DNA from: Rheinheimera sp. MMS21-TC3
Lineage (GTDB): Bacteria > Pseudomonadota > Gammaproteobacteria > Enterobacterales > Alteromonadaceae
Length of the DNA stretch: 64,000 nt
Direction: 5' to 3'
NCBI RefSeq assembly: GCF_032229285.1
Contig: NZ_CP135084.1
Location: 806,001 to 870,000 of the forward strand
The notes below the pieces were generated by a model. It ran no database searches. It saw nothing but the letters and a program-made list of their open reading frames with translations, and was not told the origin of the DNA. Position 1 is the stretch's first letter. Every line of letters begins with the position of its first letter. This document shows, piece by piece, positions 43,066-52,815 of the stretch. A program made the position numbers and the translations under genes.

Positions 43066-46000
43066 ATGCGTTTTAATAGATTTATTTCCCCAACCGCTTT
43101 AGCGGTTGCTTTAGCAATTGGTAACGCACAAGCAGCGTTAGTACCAAGCCAACACGAAGTTGACATTGACTTGTCGTTATTGCAATTGGCTGCAGATGAC
43201 CAACAGCTACACACTTACATTGTAGAGATTAAAGGTAAGACTGGGATTGAAAAGGCTGCAGAGTTGGGGGAGCTATTACCGGCTCGACAAAATGTTACTC
43301 AAGGCTTAAATCGTTACAATTCAACTTCTGCCAACTTACAGCAGTACACTAATAAATTAACTGAATTTCATCAGCAGTTAGCTAACCAAGCTGGCAGCGA
43401 GAAAGTACTTTATTCTTATACTCATACTTTTAATGGTTTTTCTGCCAAAATGACTGCGTATCAAGCAGAGATGTTAAAGCATCATGCTAATGTGGTAGGA
43501 GTATGGCGTGACGAAGCGCAGCAATTAACGACAGCTAATACACCTGCATTTTTGGGATTAACTGGGCCAGAAGGTCAGCACACCTTAGGTATTAAAGGTG
43601 ATGATGTTGTTATTGGTATTGTTGATAGCGGTATTTGGCCTGAACATCCTAGCTTTGCCGATGATGGTAGCTATGCGCCATTAGCCGGTTGGAGTGGTGC
43701 TTGTGATGCGGGTGAAGATGCGGCTTTTAGCTGTAACAATAAACTCATTGGTGCTCGCTATTTTAAAAATAGCTTTGAATCTACTTATACCATTCAACCT
43801 GGCGAGTTTATTTCACCACGTGATGCTGACAATCATGGTACCCATACAGCATCTACAGCTGGTGGTAATGAAAATGTTACGGCAATCTTTAATGGTGTGC
43901 CAGTAGCCACTATATCTGGTATTGCTCCGCGCGCACGTATAGCTGCTTATAAAGCCTGTTGGAACAGTAGCTATGTTAGCCCAGAAGGCGCTAATGAGCG
44001 TGGTTGTTTTTACGGCGACACTATGGCCGCGATAGATCAAGCCGTTGCAGATGGTGTTGACGTATTAAACTATTCGATTGGTGGTAGCTTAACCGATTTA
44101 ACAACTGTAGCAGCTGCAGCTAAATTACGCGCTGCACAAGCGGGTGTCTTTGTTGCTGTATCAGCTGGCAACAGTGGTCCTACGGCCGAAACTGTAGGTA
44201 CACCTGCACCTTGGGTAACGACTGTTGCTGCTTCTTCTTACACCGGTTTTAGCATTACCAATGGTATTGAGGTTACATCAGGACCGCTTAGCGGCGTGTA
44301 CCGTGCAGTTGAAGGTGCGCAATCAAGGCCTTTAAGCGTAACAGGAGATATCACTGCTAATGTGGCGATAGGTGTGCCGCTTGATGGTTGTACAGCGTTA
44401 ACTAACGCTACGGAAATTAGTGGCCAGTTTGCACTAATTCAACGTGGTACTTGTAGCTTTGATATTAAACTCACTAACGCCCAAGCTGCAGGCGCGGTAG
44501 GTGTTATTGTTTATAATAACTCTGATGTTGCACCTAGCATTATGGGCGGTTCAGTAACAGACCTTGTTATTCCTGCTGTTATGATTACTCAAGCTACAGG
44601 GAACGCCATCAATAGTGCAGTGTCGGCAGGCGGTACGGTCGAAATGAAAATGAGTCCGAACGTTTTTGTTGATGATGTGCCTGAAGTTGGTAACATTATG
44701 GCAAGCTTTTCATCACGCGGGCCTAACCAAGCCAGCTACGATGTTATTAAGCCAGATATTACTGCGCCAGGTATGAAAATATTGGCAGGTGCGTCGTCAA
44801 AACCTATGCTTACTCCTCCTGGACGTGACTTTATGTACTTACAAGGTACCTCAATGTCTAGTCCGCATATTGCTGGTATGGCAGCTTTACTAAAAGGCGA
44901 GCATAACGATTGGACACCCGCGATGATTAAATCAGCGTTGATGACCACGGCAAGACAAAACGTCACTAAAGAGAATGGTACTACACCAGCGGATCCTTTT
45001 GATTTTGGTGCCGGTCATGCGGTTCCTGGGCAAGCGAATAATCCAGGTTTAACTTATGATATTGAAAACTTAGATTACTATGCTTTCTTATGTGGTCTTG
45101 GTAAAAATAGTTTTGTGCAAAATGCCAGTGGTATTAGTTGTGCAACGTATGAGTCCTCAGGTTATTTAACTGATCCTAGTCAGCTAAACTTACCATCCAT
45201 TGCTATTTCAGAGTTAGCGGCGGCAAAAGTTATCTATCGTACAGTAACTGATGTTAGTGGTTCGGCATCTAGTTATACGGTGTCAGTTAATGCTCCAGCT
45301 GGTACTACAGTATCAGTACTGACTGAAGACGGTAGTGGTAATTTAGTGCCAGGTTCACTGATGAATATTGCTGCAAATGGTAAGGCTAATTATGCTTTAG
45401 TATTTAAACCTGTATCGGGTGCAACATTAGAGCAGTGGAGTTTTGGCTCAGTGACCTTAAGCAATGGGATTAATAATGTTCGCAGCCCTATAGCAATCAA
45501 AATGATAGCGCCAGAGCTAATTACAGCGCCGGCAAATGTAGCGGGTACTTTAAAAGCTAATCGTGGTCGTTATACTTTCCCTGTGTTAATGAATTACACA
45601 GGCAGTACTAGCACCAGTATTGCCGGCTTAAGTGCCCCATATGGCTCTAACGGTACTGTTACTCAGGATCCAGATGGTACCTTTAGCTTTAATGAAGCCG
45701 GTATGGGTGCTCATAGGTTAGCGATACCAGAAGGCGTGAGCGCAGTACGCTTTAGTCTAAAATCAGCGTTAAGCAGTGTGCCAGAAGCTGACTTAGACTT
45801 ATATGTGTACCGTTGTATTGCCTTATCTTGTACCCAAGTAGGAATCTCGTTACGAGTAGGTGGTAATGAAGAAGTAACTTTACTTAACCCGTTACCGGCA
45901 AATGATGCAGCTGCAGGTAGCTTTTATATGGTATGGGTACATGGTTATAATCTAAAAGGTGCTGCTTCAGCTGACTATATACTGCCATATTGGATAGTAT

Positions 46001-46185
46001 CAGGTGATGAAGCTAATACGCGTATTGCTGCTAGTAGTCGTGCCATTGAAACTCGTTATAACAATATAACGATAACAAGCAATGGTTTAACTGCAAGCCC
46101 ATTCCCATATCTTGGTGTCGTTAAATTCCATGATAATGAAGGTACAGAGCAAGCTACAACTTTAGTTGAATTAACGGCAAACTAA
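43066..46185 (+). CDS. Secreted S8 family subtilisin-like peptidase with PA domain
   Basis: A 1039-residue exported serine protease. The start is the ATG at 43066, 6 bases after a GGAG site. Order: signal peptide (about 1-24), I9-type propeptide (about 50-150), and a subtilase domain with catalytic Asp187 (GIVDSGIWP), His257 (NHGTHTAS), oxyanion Asn369 (SAGNSGP) and Ser596 (GTSMSSPH). A protease-associated (PA) domain is inserted at about 400-540. A Fn3-like region and a C-terminal beta region (about 830-1030), pre-peptidase-like in part, follow. The architecture is that of plant-type subtilases and many marine secreted proteases. There is no PEP-CTERM tail. Confidence 0.93.
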   Translation: MRFNRFISPTALAVALAIGNAQAALVPSQHEVDIDLSLLQLAADDQQLHTYIVEIKGKTGIEKAAELGELLPARQNVTQGLNRYNSTSANLQQYTNKLTEFHQQLANQAGSEKVLYSYTHTFNGFSAKMTAYQAEMLKHHANVVGVWRDEAQQLTTANTPAFLGLTGPEGQHTLGIKGDDVVIGIVDSGIWPEHPSFADDGSYAPLAGWSGACDAGEDAAFSCNNKLIGARYFKNSFESTYTIQPGEFISPRDADNHGTHTASTAGGNENVTAIFNGVPVATISGIAPRARIAAYKACWNSSYVSPEGANERGCFYGDTMAAIDQAVADGVDVLNYSIGGSLTDLTTVAAAAKLRAAQAGVFVAVSAGNSGPTAETVGTPAPWVTTVAASSYTGFSITNGIEVTSGPLSGVYRAVEGAQSRPLSVTGDITANVAIGVPLDGCTALTNATEISGQFALIQRGTCSFDIKLTNAQAAGAVGVIVYNNSDVAPSIMGGSVTDLVIPAVMITQATGNAINSAVSAGGTVEMKMSPNVFVDDVPEVGNIMASFSSRGPNQASYDVIKPDITAPGMKILAGASSKPMLTPPGRDFMYLQGTSMSSPHIAGMAALLKGEHNDWTPAMIKSALMTTARQNVTKENGTTPADPFDFGAGHAVPGQANNPGLTYDIENLDYYAFLCGLGKNSFVQNASGISCATYESSGYLTDPSQLNLPSIAISELAAAKVIYRTVTDVSGSASSYTVSVNAPAGTTVSVLTEDGSGNLVPGSLMNIAANGKANYALVFKPVSGATLEQWSFGSVTLSNGINNVRSPIAIKMIAPELITAPANVAGTLKANRGRYTFPVLMNYTGSTSTSIAGLSAPYGSNGTVTQDPDGTFSFNEAGMGAHRLAIPEGVSAVRFSLKSALSSVPEADLDLYVYRCIALSCTQVGISLRVGGNEEVTLLNPLPANDAAAGSFYMVWVHGYNLKGAASADYILPYWIVSGDEANTRIAASSRAIETRYNNITITSNGLTASPFPYLGVVKFHDNEGTEQATTLVELTAN

Positions 46186-46197
46186 GTTTGCTATCTA

Positions 46198-46229
46198 AAA
46201 AGCTCAGTCTTTAGGCTGAGCTTTTTTTT
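46198..46229 (+). terminator. Rho-independent terminator after the subtilase gene
   Basis: AAAAGCTCAG / CTGAGCTTTT stem with an 8-base loop and a run of eight T, 12 bases past the stop. Confidence 0.9.
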
Positions 46230-46249
46230 ATAGTATGGTTTATTGCAAA

Positions 46250-46270
46250 TTGTCATATCAGTGTCATAAA
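46250..46270 (+). promoter_or_regulatory. Pho box of pstS
   Basis: Two TGTCAT half-sites 11 bases apart (TTGTCATATCA then GTGTCATAAA) form a near-consensus PhoB box upstream of pstS. It should serve as the -35 region of a phosphate-starvation promoter. Confidence 0.8.
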
Positions 46271-46318
46271 CCCCTAGCATACTGTAGGTGTTACTTCATT
46301 AACAGTTGGAAACTTGAT

Positions 46319-47347
46319 ATGACATTGCAAACACTTTCTAAAATAGCTTTAGCCGCTTCACTTGTTGTTGGCATTAATACGGCACAGGCAGCAAGCCGCG
46401 ATACCATTCAAATTGCTGGTTCATCAACCGTATTGCCTTTTTCATCAATAGTGGCTGAGGAGTTTGGCCAAAGCTTTGCTCAGTTTCGTACTCCGGTAGT
46501 GGGTTCGGGGGGATCATCAGGTGGTTTACGCCAGTTTTGCCAAGGAGTAGGGGCTAATACCATTGATATTGCAAACTCTTCACGAAAAATTCGTTCAAGC
46601 GAAATTAGCGCTTGTCATAGCAATGGCGTGAAGCAAATTATTGAAGTGAAAATTGGCTATGACGGCATTGTTTTCGCCTCTCGTAACGATGCAGCAATTT
46701 TTGCTTTACAGCCTTTACATGTGTTTTTAGCTCAAGCAGCAAAAGTGCCTGTAAACGGTAAAATGATAGCTAACCCTTATAGCCGTTGGTCACAAATTGA
46801 TAAAGCCTTACCCGATCAAGAAATTTTATTAGCGATACCGGGTTCTAACCATGGTACTCGTGAAGTGTATGAAGAAAAAGTTGTATTACCAGGCTGTAAA
46901 ACCTTACCTATTGTAAAAGCCTTAGCAAAATCAGAGCAAAAAAGTTTTTGTACCGCTATGCGCACTGATGGCAAGGTAGTAGAAATTGCTGGGGATTACA
47001 CTGAAACCTTAGCCAGATTAACTGCGCAAAAAGATGCACTAGGTGTCTTTGGTTTAAGTTTCTATGAAGCCAACCGTGACCGGATTAAAGTGGCAACGGT
47101 ATCAGGGGTTGAGCCTAATTTAGAGAGTATTCTAAGCGGGGAGTATCCGGTATCAAGGCCTTTATACTTCTATATTAAAGGCGAGCATATAGGGATTATT
47201 CCAGGCTTAGAGGAATTTGCTCAGTACTTTGTCAGTGATGCTGTCTCTGGTTTTGATAGCCAATTAGAACAAGCAGGCTTGATACCCTTATCTGAAGAAG
47301 AGCGAAGTACTATTAGCCGCAACATTAGACAAAAAGTGGCGTTATAA
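46319..47347 (+). CDS. pstS: Phosphate ABC transporter substrate-binding protein
   Basis: PstS binds inorganic phosphate in the periplasm for the PstCAB transporter. From the ATG at 46319 (GGA 8 bases before) it has 342 residues with a signal peptide (about 1-23, ending AQAA). The phosphate-binding turns are visible in IAGSSTVLPF, GSGGSSGGLRQF, IDIANSSRKI and PGSNHGTREVYEEKV. The longer open frame to 46235 would cover the promoter and is rejected. A Pho box lies just upstream. Confidence 0.93.
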   Translation: MTLQTLSKIALAASLVVGINTAQAASRDTIQIAGSSTVLPFSSIVAEEFGQSFAQFRTPVVGSGGSSGGLRQFCQGVGANTIDIANSSRKIRSSEISACHSNGVKQIIEVKIGYDGIVFASRNDAAIFALQPLHVFLAQAAKVPVNGKMIANPYSRWSQIDKALPDQEILLAIPGSNHGTREVYEEKVVLPGCKTLPIVKALAKSEQKSFCTAMRTDGKVVEIAGDYTETLARLTAQKDALGVFGLSFYEANRDRIKVATVSGVEPNLESILSGEYPVSRPLYFYIKGEHIGIIPGLEEFAQYFVSDAVSGFDSQLEQAGLIPLSEEERSTISRNIRQKVAL

Positions 47348-47370
47348 CCACCATTTTAATGAGTTGCACT

Positions 47371-47409
47371 AACTATACAGGCTCAGCATTATGCTGGGCC
47401 TGTATAGTT
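47371..47409. repeat. Long hairpin between pstS and pstC
   Basis: A 19-bp inverted repeat, broken only by one G-T pair, with a one-base spacer (47371-47389 with 47391-47409). There is no T-run after it, so it is a processing or mRNA-stability element or a Rho-dependent end rather than a classic terminator. Confidence 0.7.
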
Positions 47410-47461
47410 ATAACACAAGTAAAGCAAGGTGCCGTAGTATAAAATGTAGCATTAAAAAACA

Positions 47462-47495
47462 CTGTCATAAAACTGAAATAATCGGGCTTTATACT
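47462..47495 (+). promoter_or_regulatory. Pho box and -10 of the pstC operon
   Basis: CTGTCATAAAA then CTGAAATAATC (47462-47483) is one strong and one weak PhoB half-site, and a TATACT -10 follows at 47490. It indicates a second phosphate-controlled promoter for pstCAB-phoU, apart from that of pstS. Confidence 0.65.
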
Positions 47496-47592
47496 GCAGC
47501 AATAAACAACTAAACAGGCGCAGAGTTTTAGCACTGGCCATGCAAACAAGCAGTAACCACTTAGGTACCCCTGCTAAGGAACCAGAATATTA

Positions 47593-48972
47593 ATGAGTAA
47601 CCTTACACTACTTACGCTGTTGTTAATCTTGATGGCAATAGGCTACCAGCTGGGTATAAGCCGCAGTCGCAAAGTAGCTAGCCTAGATCAAAGGCAAAAA
47701 ATGTCTGCTCGTCATCATCATTATGGTGTCATGGTGGGGCTATGGGCTGTACTACCGGCTTTTTTATTACTGTTGTTGTGGTTGTGGCTTGCCCCTTTGG
47801 CAATAAATGGCCTAATGCTGGCGCAGTTGCCTGCCGAAATTGCCAGCTTACCGGCTGATCAGCTAAAGGTGGTGTCGCAGCGCATTAGCAATTTAGCCAG
47901 CAACTTTGCTATTGCCGGTGATGCTCAAGAATGGGAGCTAAAGGCTGCTAGCCATTTACAGCAATTGCGCACCAATAGCGCCTTGGTTCTAACTGCCCTT
48001 ATTGCGGTTATTGCCGCTATGGGCTTATTGCTTAGCTTATATAAAATAACACCTAGATTACAGGCGAGGCAGCAAGTTGAGTCTGTGGTTAAAGTGTTAC
48101 TTATTTTGTGCTCGGCCGTAGCGGTATTAACTACCATAGGCATAGTGTTATCTATGGTGGGTGAAACCCTTAAATTCTTTAGCTTTATTAATCCGGTCGA
48201 CTTCTTCTTTGGTACTACTTGGAACCCGCGCTTCTCTACTGTGGGCTCGGCTGATCAAGGCAGCTTTGGTATTTTACCGTTATTATCGGGCACTTTTTTA
48301 ATCGCTATTATTGCCATGTTAGTGGCTATTCCATTGGGCTTATTGGTCGCGGTGTATTTAGCTGAATATGCGCCCTTAAAGTTACGCAATACAGCTAAAC
48401 CGTTAATCGAGGTGTTAGCGGGGATCCCTACTATTGTTTATGGCTTTTTTGCCTTAGTAACCGTAGGGCCATTTTTAAACCAATTTGGTACCTTGGTAGG
48501 CTTAGATATTCGTGCAACCTCAGCTCTGACTGCAGGTGTGGTGATGGGGATTATGATTATTCCGTTTATTTCATCACTTACCGACGACATTATTGTGCAA
48601 ATACCGAAATCTTTGCGCGATGCCTCTTTAGGCTTAGGCGCAACTAAGTCTGAAACTATTATTAAGGTTGTTCTGCCCGCGGCCTTGCCAGGCATTGTTG
48701 GTGCTGTGTTGTTAGCTGCCAGTCGTGCCATTGGCGAAACGATGATAGTAGTACTAGCGGCGGGTAATAGCCCAGCGTTAACGGCAGATCCTTTTCAAGC
48801 TGTCTCCACCGTGACTGTGACTATTGTTAACCAGTTAACCGGCGATAATGACTTCTCTAGCCCGCAATCGTTAGTTGCCTTCGCCTTAGGTTTAACCCTA
48901 TTTGTGATTACGCTACTACTAAATATCTTCGCCTTAATTATTGTGCGTAAGTACCGTGAACAATACGAGTAA
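47593..48972 (+). CDS. pstC: Phosphate ABC transporter permease PstC, long form
   Basis: PstC and PstA form the membrane channel of the phosphate transporter. The C-terminal about 300 residues are the BPD_transp_1 permease with six helices, including the coupling-loop motif IPKSLRDASLGLGATKSETI. The protein has 459 residues against 319 in E. coli. The extra N-terminal part holds two further membrane helices flanking a periplasmic segment (about 75-125). This long form is common in marine gammaproteobacteria. It is 3 bases from pstA. Confidence 0.92.
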   Translation: MSNLTLLTLLLILMAIGYQLGISRSRKVASLDQRQKMSARHHHYGVMVGLWAVLPAFLLLLLWLWLAPLAINGLMLAQLPAEIASLPADQLKVVSQRISNLASNFAIAGDAQEWELKAASHLQQLRTNSALVLTALIAVIAAMGLLLSLYKITPRLQARQQVESVVKVLLILCSAVAVLTTIGIVLSMVGETLKFFSFINPVDFFFGTTWNPRFSTVGSADQGSFGILPLLSGTFLIAIIAMLVAIPLGLLVAVYLAEYAPLKLRNTAKPLIEVLAGIPTIVYGFFALVTVGPFLNQFGTLVGLDIRATSALTAGVVMGIMIIPFISSLTDDIIVQIPKSLRDASLGLGATKSETIIKVVLPAALPGIVGAVLLAASRAIGETMIVVLAAGNSPALTADPFQAVSTVTVTIVNQLTGDNDFSSPQSLVAFALGLTLFVITLLLNIFALIIVRKYREQYE

Positions 48973-48975
48973 GCT

Positions 48976-50382
48976 ATGACTATGCCTTCAGCCAATACTA
49001 CAGCCGCAAGCAGCAATGCTGCTAAACAGCAGCAACAGAAGCAATTAAAAGCGCAGCAGCTTGTGCAGCAAAAAATACAAGCTTCGTTAGCCAAACGGCA
49101 TTTTAAAGAAAAGCTATTTCGCCGCTTAGGTTTATCAGCGGTGCTTATTAGCCTAGCCTTAGTGGCGATTTTATTTATTAATATTTTTGCTAAAGGCTTA
49201 CCGGCTTTTTGGCAATCTAGTATTACCTTAGATATCTACTTTGATCCTGCCATTGTAAACATTAGCAAAATGCCAGAGCGGCAAAAAGAGGAAACAGAGC
49301 AAGCCTTTGCTCAGCGTTATCTAGAATGGCAAACAGAGCTGGGTTTTATTAACTTTAATCGGTTAATTACCAATAGCTTAAAGCAAGTGCTGCCCGATGC
49401 GAATAAGCACAGACGAGAACTCAGTCGCATTGTGACGTCGGGTGAGCGTTATGCACTGCGTGACTTAGTAATGGCCGATCCCTCTATAATAGGCCAAACC
49501 AAACAGCTTAACCTATTAACCGATGCCAATATTGATGTCTGGTTAAAGGGCAATATTGACCGCAGCTTACCTGATGAGCAGCAACAGCTAAGCCCAGTAT
49601 TACAGCGTTGGGCCGAGCAGCTAGCAGAGCAGGGCATTATTGAAAATCGTTTTAGTTTTGCCTTATTTATGAACCCAGACTCACGCAGCTCTTTGGCTTC
49701 AGCCGGTTTAGCCGGTGCTTTTATGGGGTCGTTTTATATGCTGTTAGTGGTGATATTACTGGCAGTCCCCATGGGCGTAGCCGCGGCGATTTATTTAGAA
49801 GAGTTTGCGCCGCAAAACCGCTTTACCGACTTAGTTGAAGTGAATATTAATAACTTAGCCGCCGTACCTTCTATTGTATTTGGCTTGCTTGGCGCATCGG
49901 TATTAATAGGTTGGTTTAACCTGCCTATGTCGGCACCGATTGTCGGCGGTATTGTATTGTCATTAATGACCTTGCCCACGGTCATCATTGCTACGCGCTC
50001 TACCTTAAAAGCCATTCCGGCTTCTATTAGGCAAGCAGCGCTTGGGTTAGGTGCCTCAAAAATGCAGTCGGTGTTTCATCATGTGCTGCCCTTGGCTATT
50101 CCAGGCATTTTAACTGGCGCTATTTTAGGTGTTGCCCAAGCCTTAGGTGAAACCGCGCCCTTGTTATTAATTGGTATGAAGTCGTTTGTCGCTTCGGTGC
50201 CTGCCTCACCTTTTGAACAGTCGACTGCACTGCCAGTGCAAATTTTCTTATGGCAAGGTAATGAGCTGCGTAACTTTTTTGAAGCCCGAACCTCTGCTGC
50301 CATTATAGTGTTGTTAGTGATGATGCTAAGTTTAAACGGCATTGCGATTTACTTACGAAAAAAATTCCAACGCAATTGGTAA
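48976..50382 (+). CDS. pstA: Phosphate ABC transporter permease PstA, long form
   Basis: The second channel subunit of the Pst transporter. The 468 residues exceed E. coli PstA (296) because of a cytosolic Gln-rich start (about 1-40) and a large periplasmic insertion after the first helix (about 75-240, DUF3333-like). The permease core keeps the EEFAPQNRFTDLVEVNINNLAAVPSIVFGL and IPASIRQAALGLGASKMQSV motifs. It is translated closely with pstC. Confidence 0.92.
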   Translation: MTMPSANTTAASSNAAKQQQQKQLKAQQLVQQKIQASLAKRHFKEKLFRRLGLSAVLISLALVAILFINIFAKGLPAFWQSSITLDIYFDPAIVNISKMPERQKEETEQAFAQRYLEWQTELGFINFNRLITNSLKQVLPDANKHRRELSRIVTSGERYALRDLVMADPSIIGQTKQLNLLTDANIDVWLKGNIDRSLPDEQQQLSPVLQRWAEQLAEQGIIENRFSFALFMNPDSRSSLASAGLAGAFMGSFYMLLVVILLAVPMGVAAAIYLEEFAPQNRFTDLVEVNINNLAAVPSIVFGLLGASVLIGWFNLPMSAPIVGGIVLSLMTLPTVIIATRSTLKAIPASIRQAALGLGASKMQSVFHHVLPLAIPGILTGAILGVAQALGETAPLLLIGMKSFVASVPASPFEQSTALPVQIFLWQGNELRNFFEARTSAAIIVLLVMMLSLNGIAIYLRKKFQRNW

Positions 50383-50412
50383 TGTTTTACCAAGACGCAG
50401 TTAATTGTAAAA

Positions 50413-51219
50413 ATGGATAGCCTAATGATTAAAAATGCACTTAAAAACGAAGATAAGCCCGCTAACGTAAAAATAGCCACTAAAGGCGTTAAAGTGTTTT
50501 ATGGCCAAAACCAAGTGCTGCATGGCATTGATATGGATATTTATGCCAACGAGGTTATTTCGTTTATTGGCCCTTCAGGTTGCGGTAAGTCGAGCTTTTT
50601 ACGTTGTATGAACCGAATGAATGACACTATTGAGCATTGCCGTGTTGAAGGGCAAATTATGCTAGAGCAGCGTGATATTAATGCCGCCAACATTGATGTG
50701 GTGCAATTAAGAGCCCAAGTGGGCATGGTGTTTCAAAAGCCCAATCCTTTTCCTAAGTCTATTTACGAAAATATTGCTTATGGCCCTAAGTTGCATGGTT
50801 TGGCCGAGCGTAAAGCCGACTTAGACGATATTGTTGAATCTAGCCTACGTCGCGCAGGTTTATGGGATGAAGTAAAAGATCGCTTAGATCAACCCGGCAC
50901 TGGCTTATCTGGCGGCCAACAACAACGCTTGTGTATTGCTCGCAGTATTGCCGTTAGCCCAGAAGTGATTTTAATGGATGAACCATGCTCGGCGCTGGAC
51001 CCCATTGCTACCGCTATTATTGAAGAGCTAATTGATGAGTTAAAACAAAATTTCACTATTGTTATTGTTACCCACAATATGCAGCAAGCAGCACGAGTCT
51101 CTGATCGCACAGCATTTTTTCATTTAGGCCAAGTGGTAGAGCTAGGCTATACCAATGAGTTATTTGCTAACCCTAAGCAAAAACGAACGGAAGACTATAT
51201 AACGGGTAGGTATGGTTAA
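50413..51219 (+). CDS. pstB: Phosphate ABC transporter ATP-binding protein
   Basis: PstB is the ATPase of the high-affinity phosphate transporter. The 268 residues have Walker [10 protein letters not shown], signature [14 protein letters not shown], Walker B VILMDEP and the H-loop [14 protein letters not shown] second ATG at 50425 is a possible start. It lies between pstA and phoU. Confidence 0.96.
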   Translation: MDSLMIKNALKNEDKPANVKIATKGVKVFYGQNQVLHGIDMDIYANEVISFIGPSGCGKSSFLRCMNRMNDTIEHCRVEGQIMLEQRDINAANIDVVQLRAQVGMVFQKPNPFPKSIYENIAYGPKLHGLAERKADLDDIVESSLRRAGLWDEVKDRLDQPGTGLSGGQQQRLCIARSIAVSPEVILMDEPCSALDPIATAIIEELIDELKQNFTIVIVTHNMQQAARVSDRTAFFHLGQVVELGYTNELFANPKQKRTEDYITGRYG

Positions 51220-51278
51220 TGGGCTATTTTAGTGCCGTGAAATTCATTTTTATCTAATACCGATAGGAGCGTCAGATT

Positions 51279-51992
51279 ATGTCTAATAAAATTGGTGGCC
51301 ATTACTCACAGGCTTTTGATGCAGAGTTACAACAAGCAGTTGATCGCTTACTACAAATGGCTGCTTTAACTCAGCAACAATTAACTGATGCTATAGCCGC
51401 TTTTGTAGAAGCAGATTATCAGCGTGCTGAACTAGTGGTAGCAAGTGACTTTCGAGTTAATGACTTCGAAGTTGATATAGACGAGCACTGTTTAGATATT
51501 CTGGTGCGCCGTCAGCCAGCAGCTAGTGATTTACGTTTAGTATTAACTATATTAAAAAGCATTAACGATATTGAACGTATTGGTGATTTAGCAAAAAGAG
51601 TGGCTAAAACTTTATTACAGCAACCGGCAACACAGCGGCCTACTCAGGCGCAAATAGATGATATAGATGTGATGGGCCACCGGGTATTACAAATGTTGCA
51701 AAGTGCTATTGCCAGTTTTGAACGGATGGATGCAAGTGAAGCGCTTAAGGTATTACGAACAGATATCGCTATAGATCAAGATTATGATCGTATTGTAGGC
51801 CAAAGTATAAGTATAATGAGCGCTGACAGTAGCCAAGTAGGGCCTAGCATGCTGCTATTTGTTATTGCTAGGGCGTTAGAGCGAATTGGTGATCACAGTC
51901 GCAATATTTGTCAGCATGTTATTTTTCTGTGTAAAGGCCGTAATGTTGCTCACTTTACTGATGCAGAATTACAACAAATAATCGAAAAATAG
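51279..51992 (+). CDS. phoU: Phosphate transport regulator PhoU
   Basis: PhoU links the state of the Pst transporter to PhoR and keeps the Pho regulon off when phosphate is plentiful. The 237-residue protein has two three-helix bundles, each with the metal-binding E/DxxxD pattern seen in LKSINDIERIGDLAKRVAK and ARALERIGDHSRNICQHV. GATAGGAG precedes the ATG. Confidence 0.96.
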   Translation: MSNKIGGHYSQAFDAELQQAVDRLLQMAALTQQQLTDAIAAFVEADYQRAELVVASDFRVNDFEVDIDEHCLDILVRRQPAASDLRLVLTILKSINDIERIGDLAKRVAKTLLQQPATQRPTQAQIDDIDVMGHRVLQMLQSAIASFERMDASEALKVLRTDIAIDQDYDRIVGQSISIMSADSSQVGPSMLLFVIARALERIGDHSRNICQHVIFLCKGRNVAHFTDAELQQIIEK

Positions 51993-52013
51993 CACGGAAG
52001 GTTTAAGATTACC

Positions 52014-52047
52014 GTTTCATAAAACTGTCACATTATGCAGCGATACT
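52014..52047 (+). promoter_or_regulatory. Pho box and -10 upstream of phoB
   Basis: GTTTCATAAAA then CTGTCACATTA (52014-52035) is a PhoB box with a good second half-site, followed by GATACT at 52042. It implies autoregulation of phoB-phoR. Confidence 0.72.
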
Positions 52048-52114
52048 AAGCCGTAACACAGTAATACCGTAACAGTATTACCGTAACAGAATTTAAGACT
52101 ATTTGAGGACGCTA

Positions 52115-52801
52115 ATGTCTAGACGTGTATTGATTGTTGAAGATGAAGCTGCAATTCGTGATATGTTAAGTTTTGTGTTAGAGCAAAATGGCTTTCAAGT
52201 CATTATGGCGGCCGATTACCCAGCAGCACTAGAGGCCTTAGTTGAACCTTACCCCGATTTAATCTTACTAGATTGGATGCTGCCAGGCGGCAGCGGTATT
52301 CAAATCGCTAAAAAAATGAAGCAACACGACATTACCCGTAATATTCCTATTATTATGCTGACCGCTCGCGGTGAAGAAGAAGATAAAATTCGCGGCTTAG
52401 ATGTAGGGGCTGATGATTATGTTACCAAGCCATTTTCACCTAAAGAACTAATGGCCAGAATTAAAGCTGTGATTCGCAGAGTGTCACCAACCAGCTTAGA
52501 CGACATTATAGACATTCAAGGTTTAAATTTAGATCCAGTAAGCCATCGTGTAACTGCGAATGGTAAAGCACTAGAGATGGGGCCAACTGAGTTTAGGCTG
52601 TTACATTTTTTTATGACCCATACCGAGCGGGTTTACAGCCGTGAACAATTATTAGATCATGTATGGGGCACTAATGTTTATGTAGAAGATAGAACCGTAG
52701 ACGTGCATATTCGCCGTTTGCGCTTAGCTATTTCGCATGGCGGGCATGATAAACTCATTCAAACCGTACGGGGCTCAGGTTACCGTTTTTCAGTTAAATA
52801 A
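52115..52801 (+). CDS. phoB: Phosphate response regulator PhoB
   Basis: PhoB is an OmpR-family response regulator that turns on phosphate-scavenging genes. From the ATG at 52115, 6 bases after a GAGG site, it has 228 residues. The receiver domain has the acidic pocket VEDE and phosphorylated Asp53 in LLDWMLPG, with Thr in MLTARGEE and Lys in YVTKPF. The winged helix includes [14 protein letters not shown] and [11 protein letters not shown]. It is 14 bases upstream of phoR. Confidence 0.97.
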   Translation: MSRRVLIVEDEAAIRDMLSFVLEQNGFQVIMAADYPAALEALVEPYPDLILLDWMLPGGSGIQIAKKMKQHDITRNIPIIMLTARGEEEDKIRGLDVGADDYVTKPFSPKELMARIKAVIRRVSPTSLDDIIDIQGLNLDPVSHRVTANGKALEMGPTEFRLLHFFMTHTERVYSREQLLDHVWGTNVYVEDRTVDVHIRRLRLAISHGGHDKLIQTVRGSGYRFSVK

Positions 52802-52815
52802 GGTTAATTACCAGC

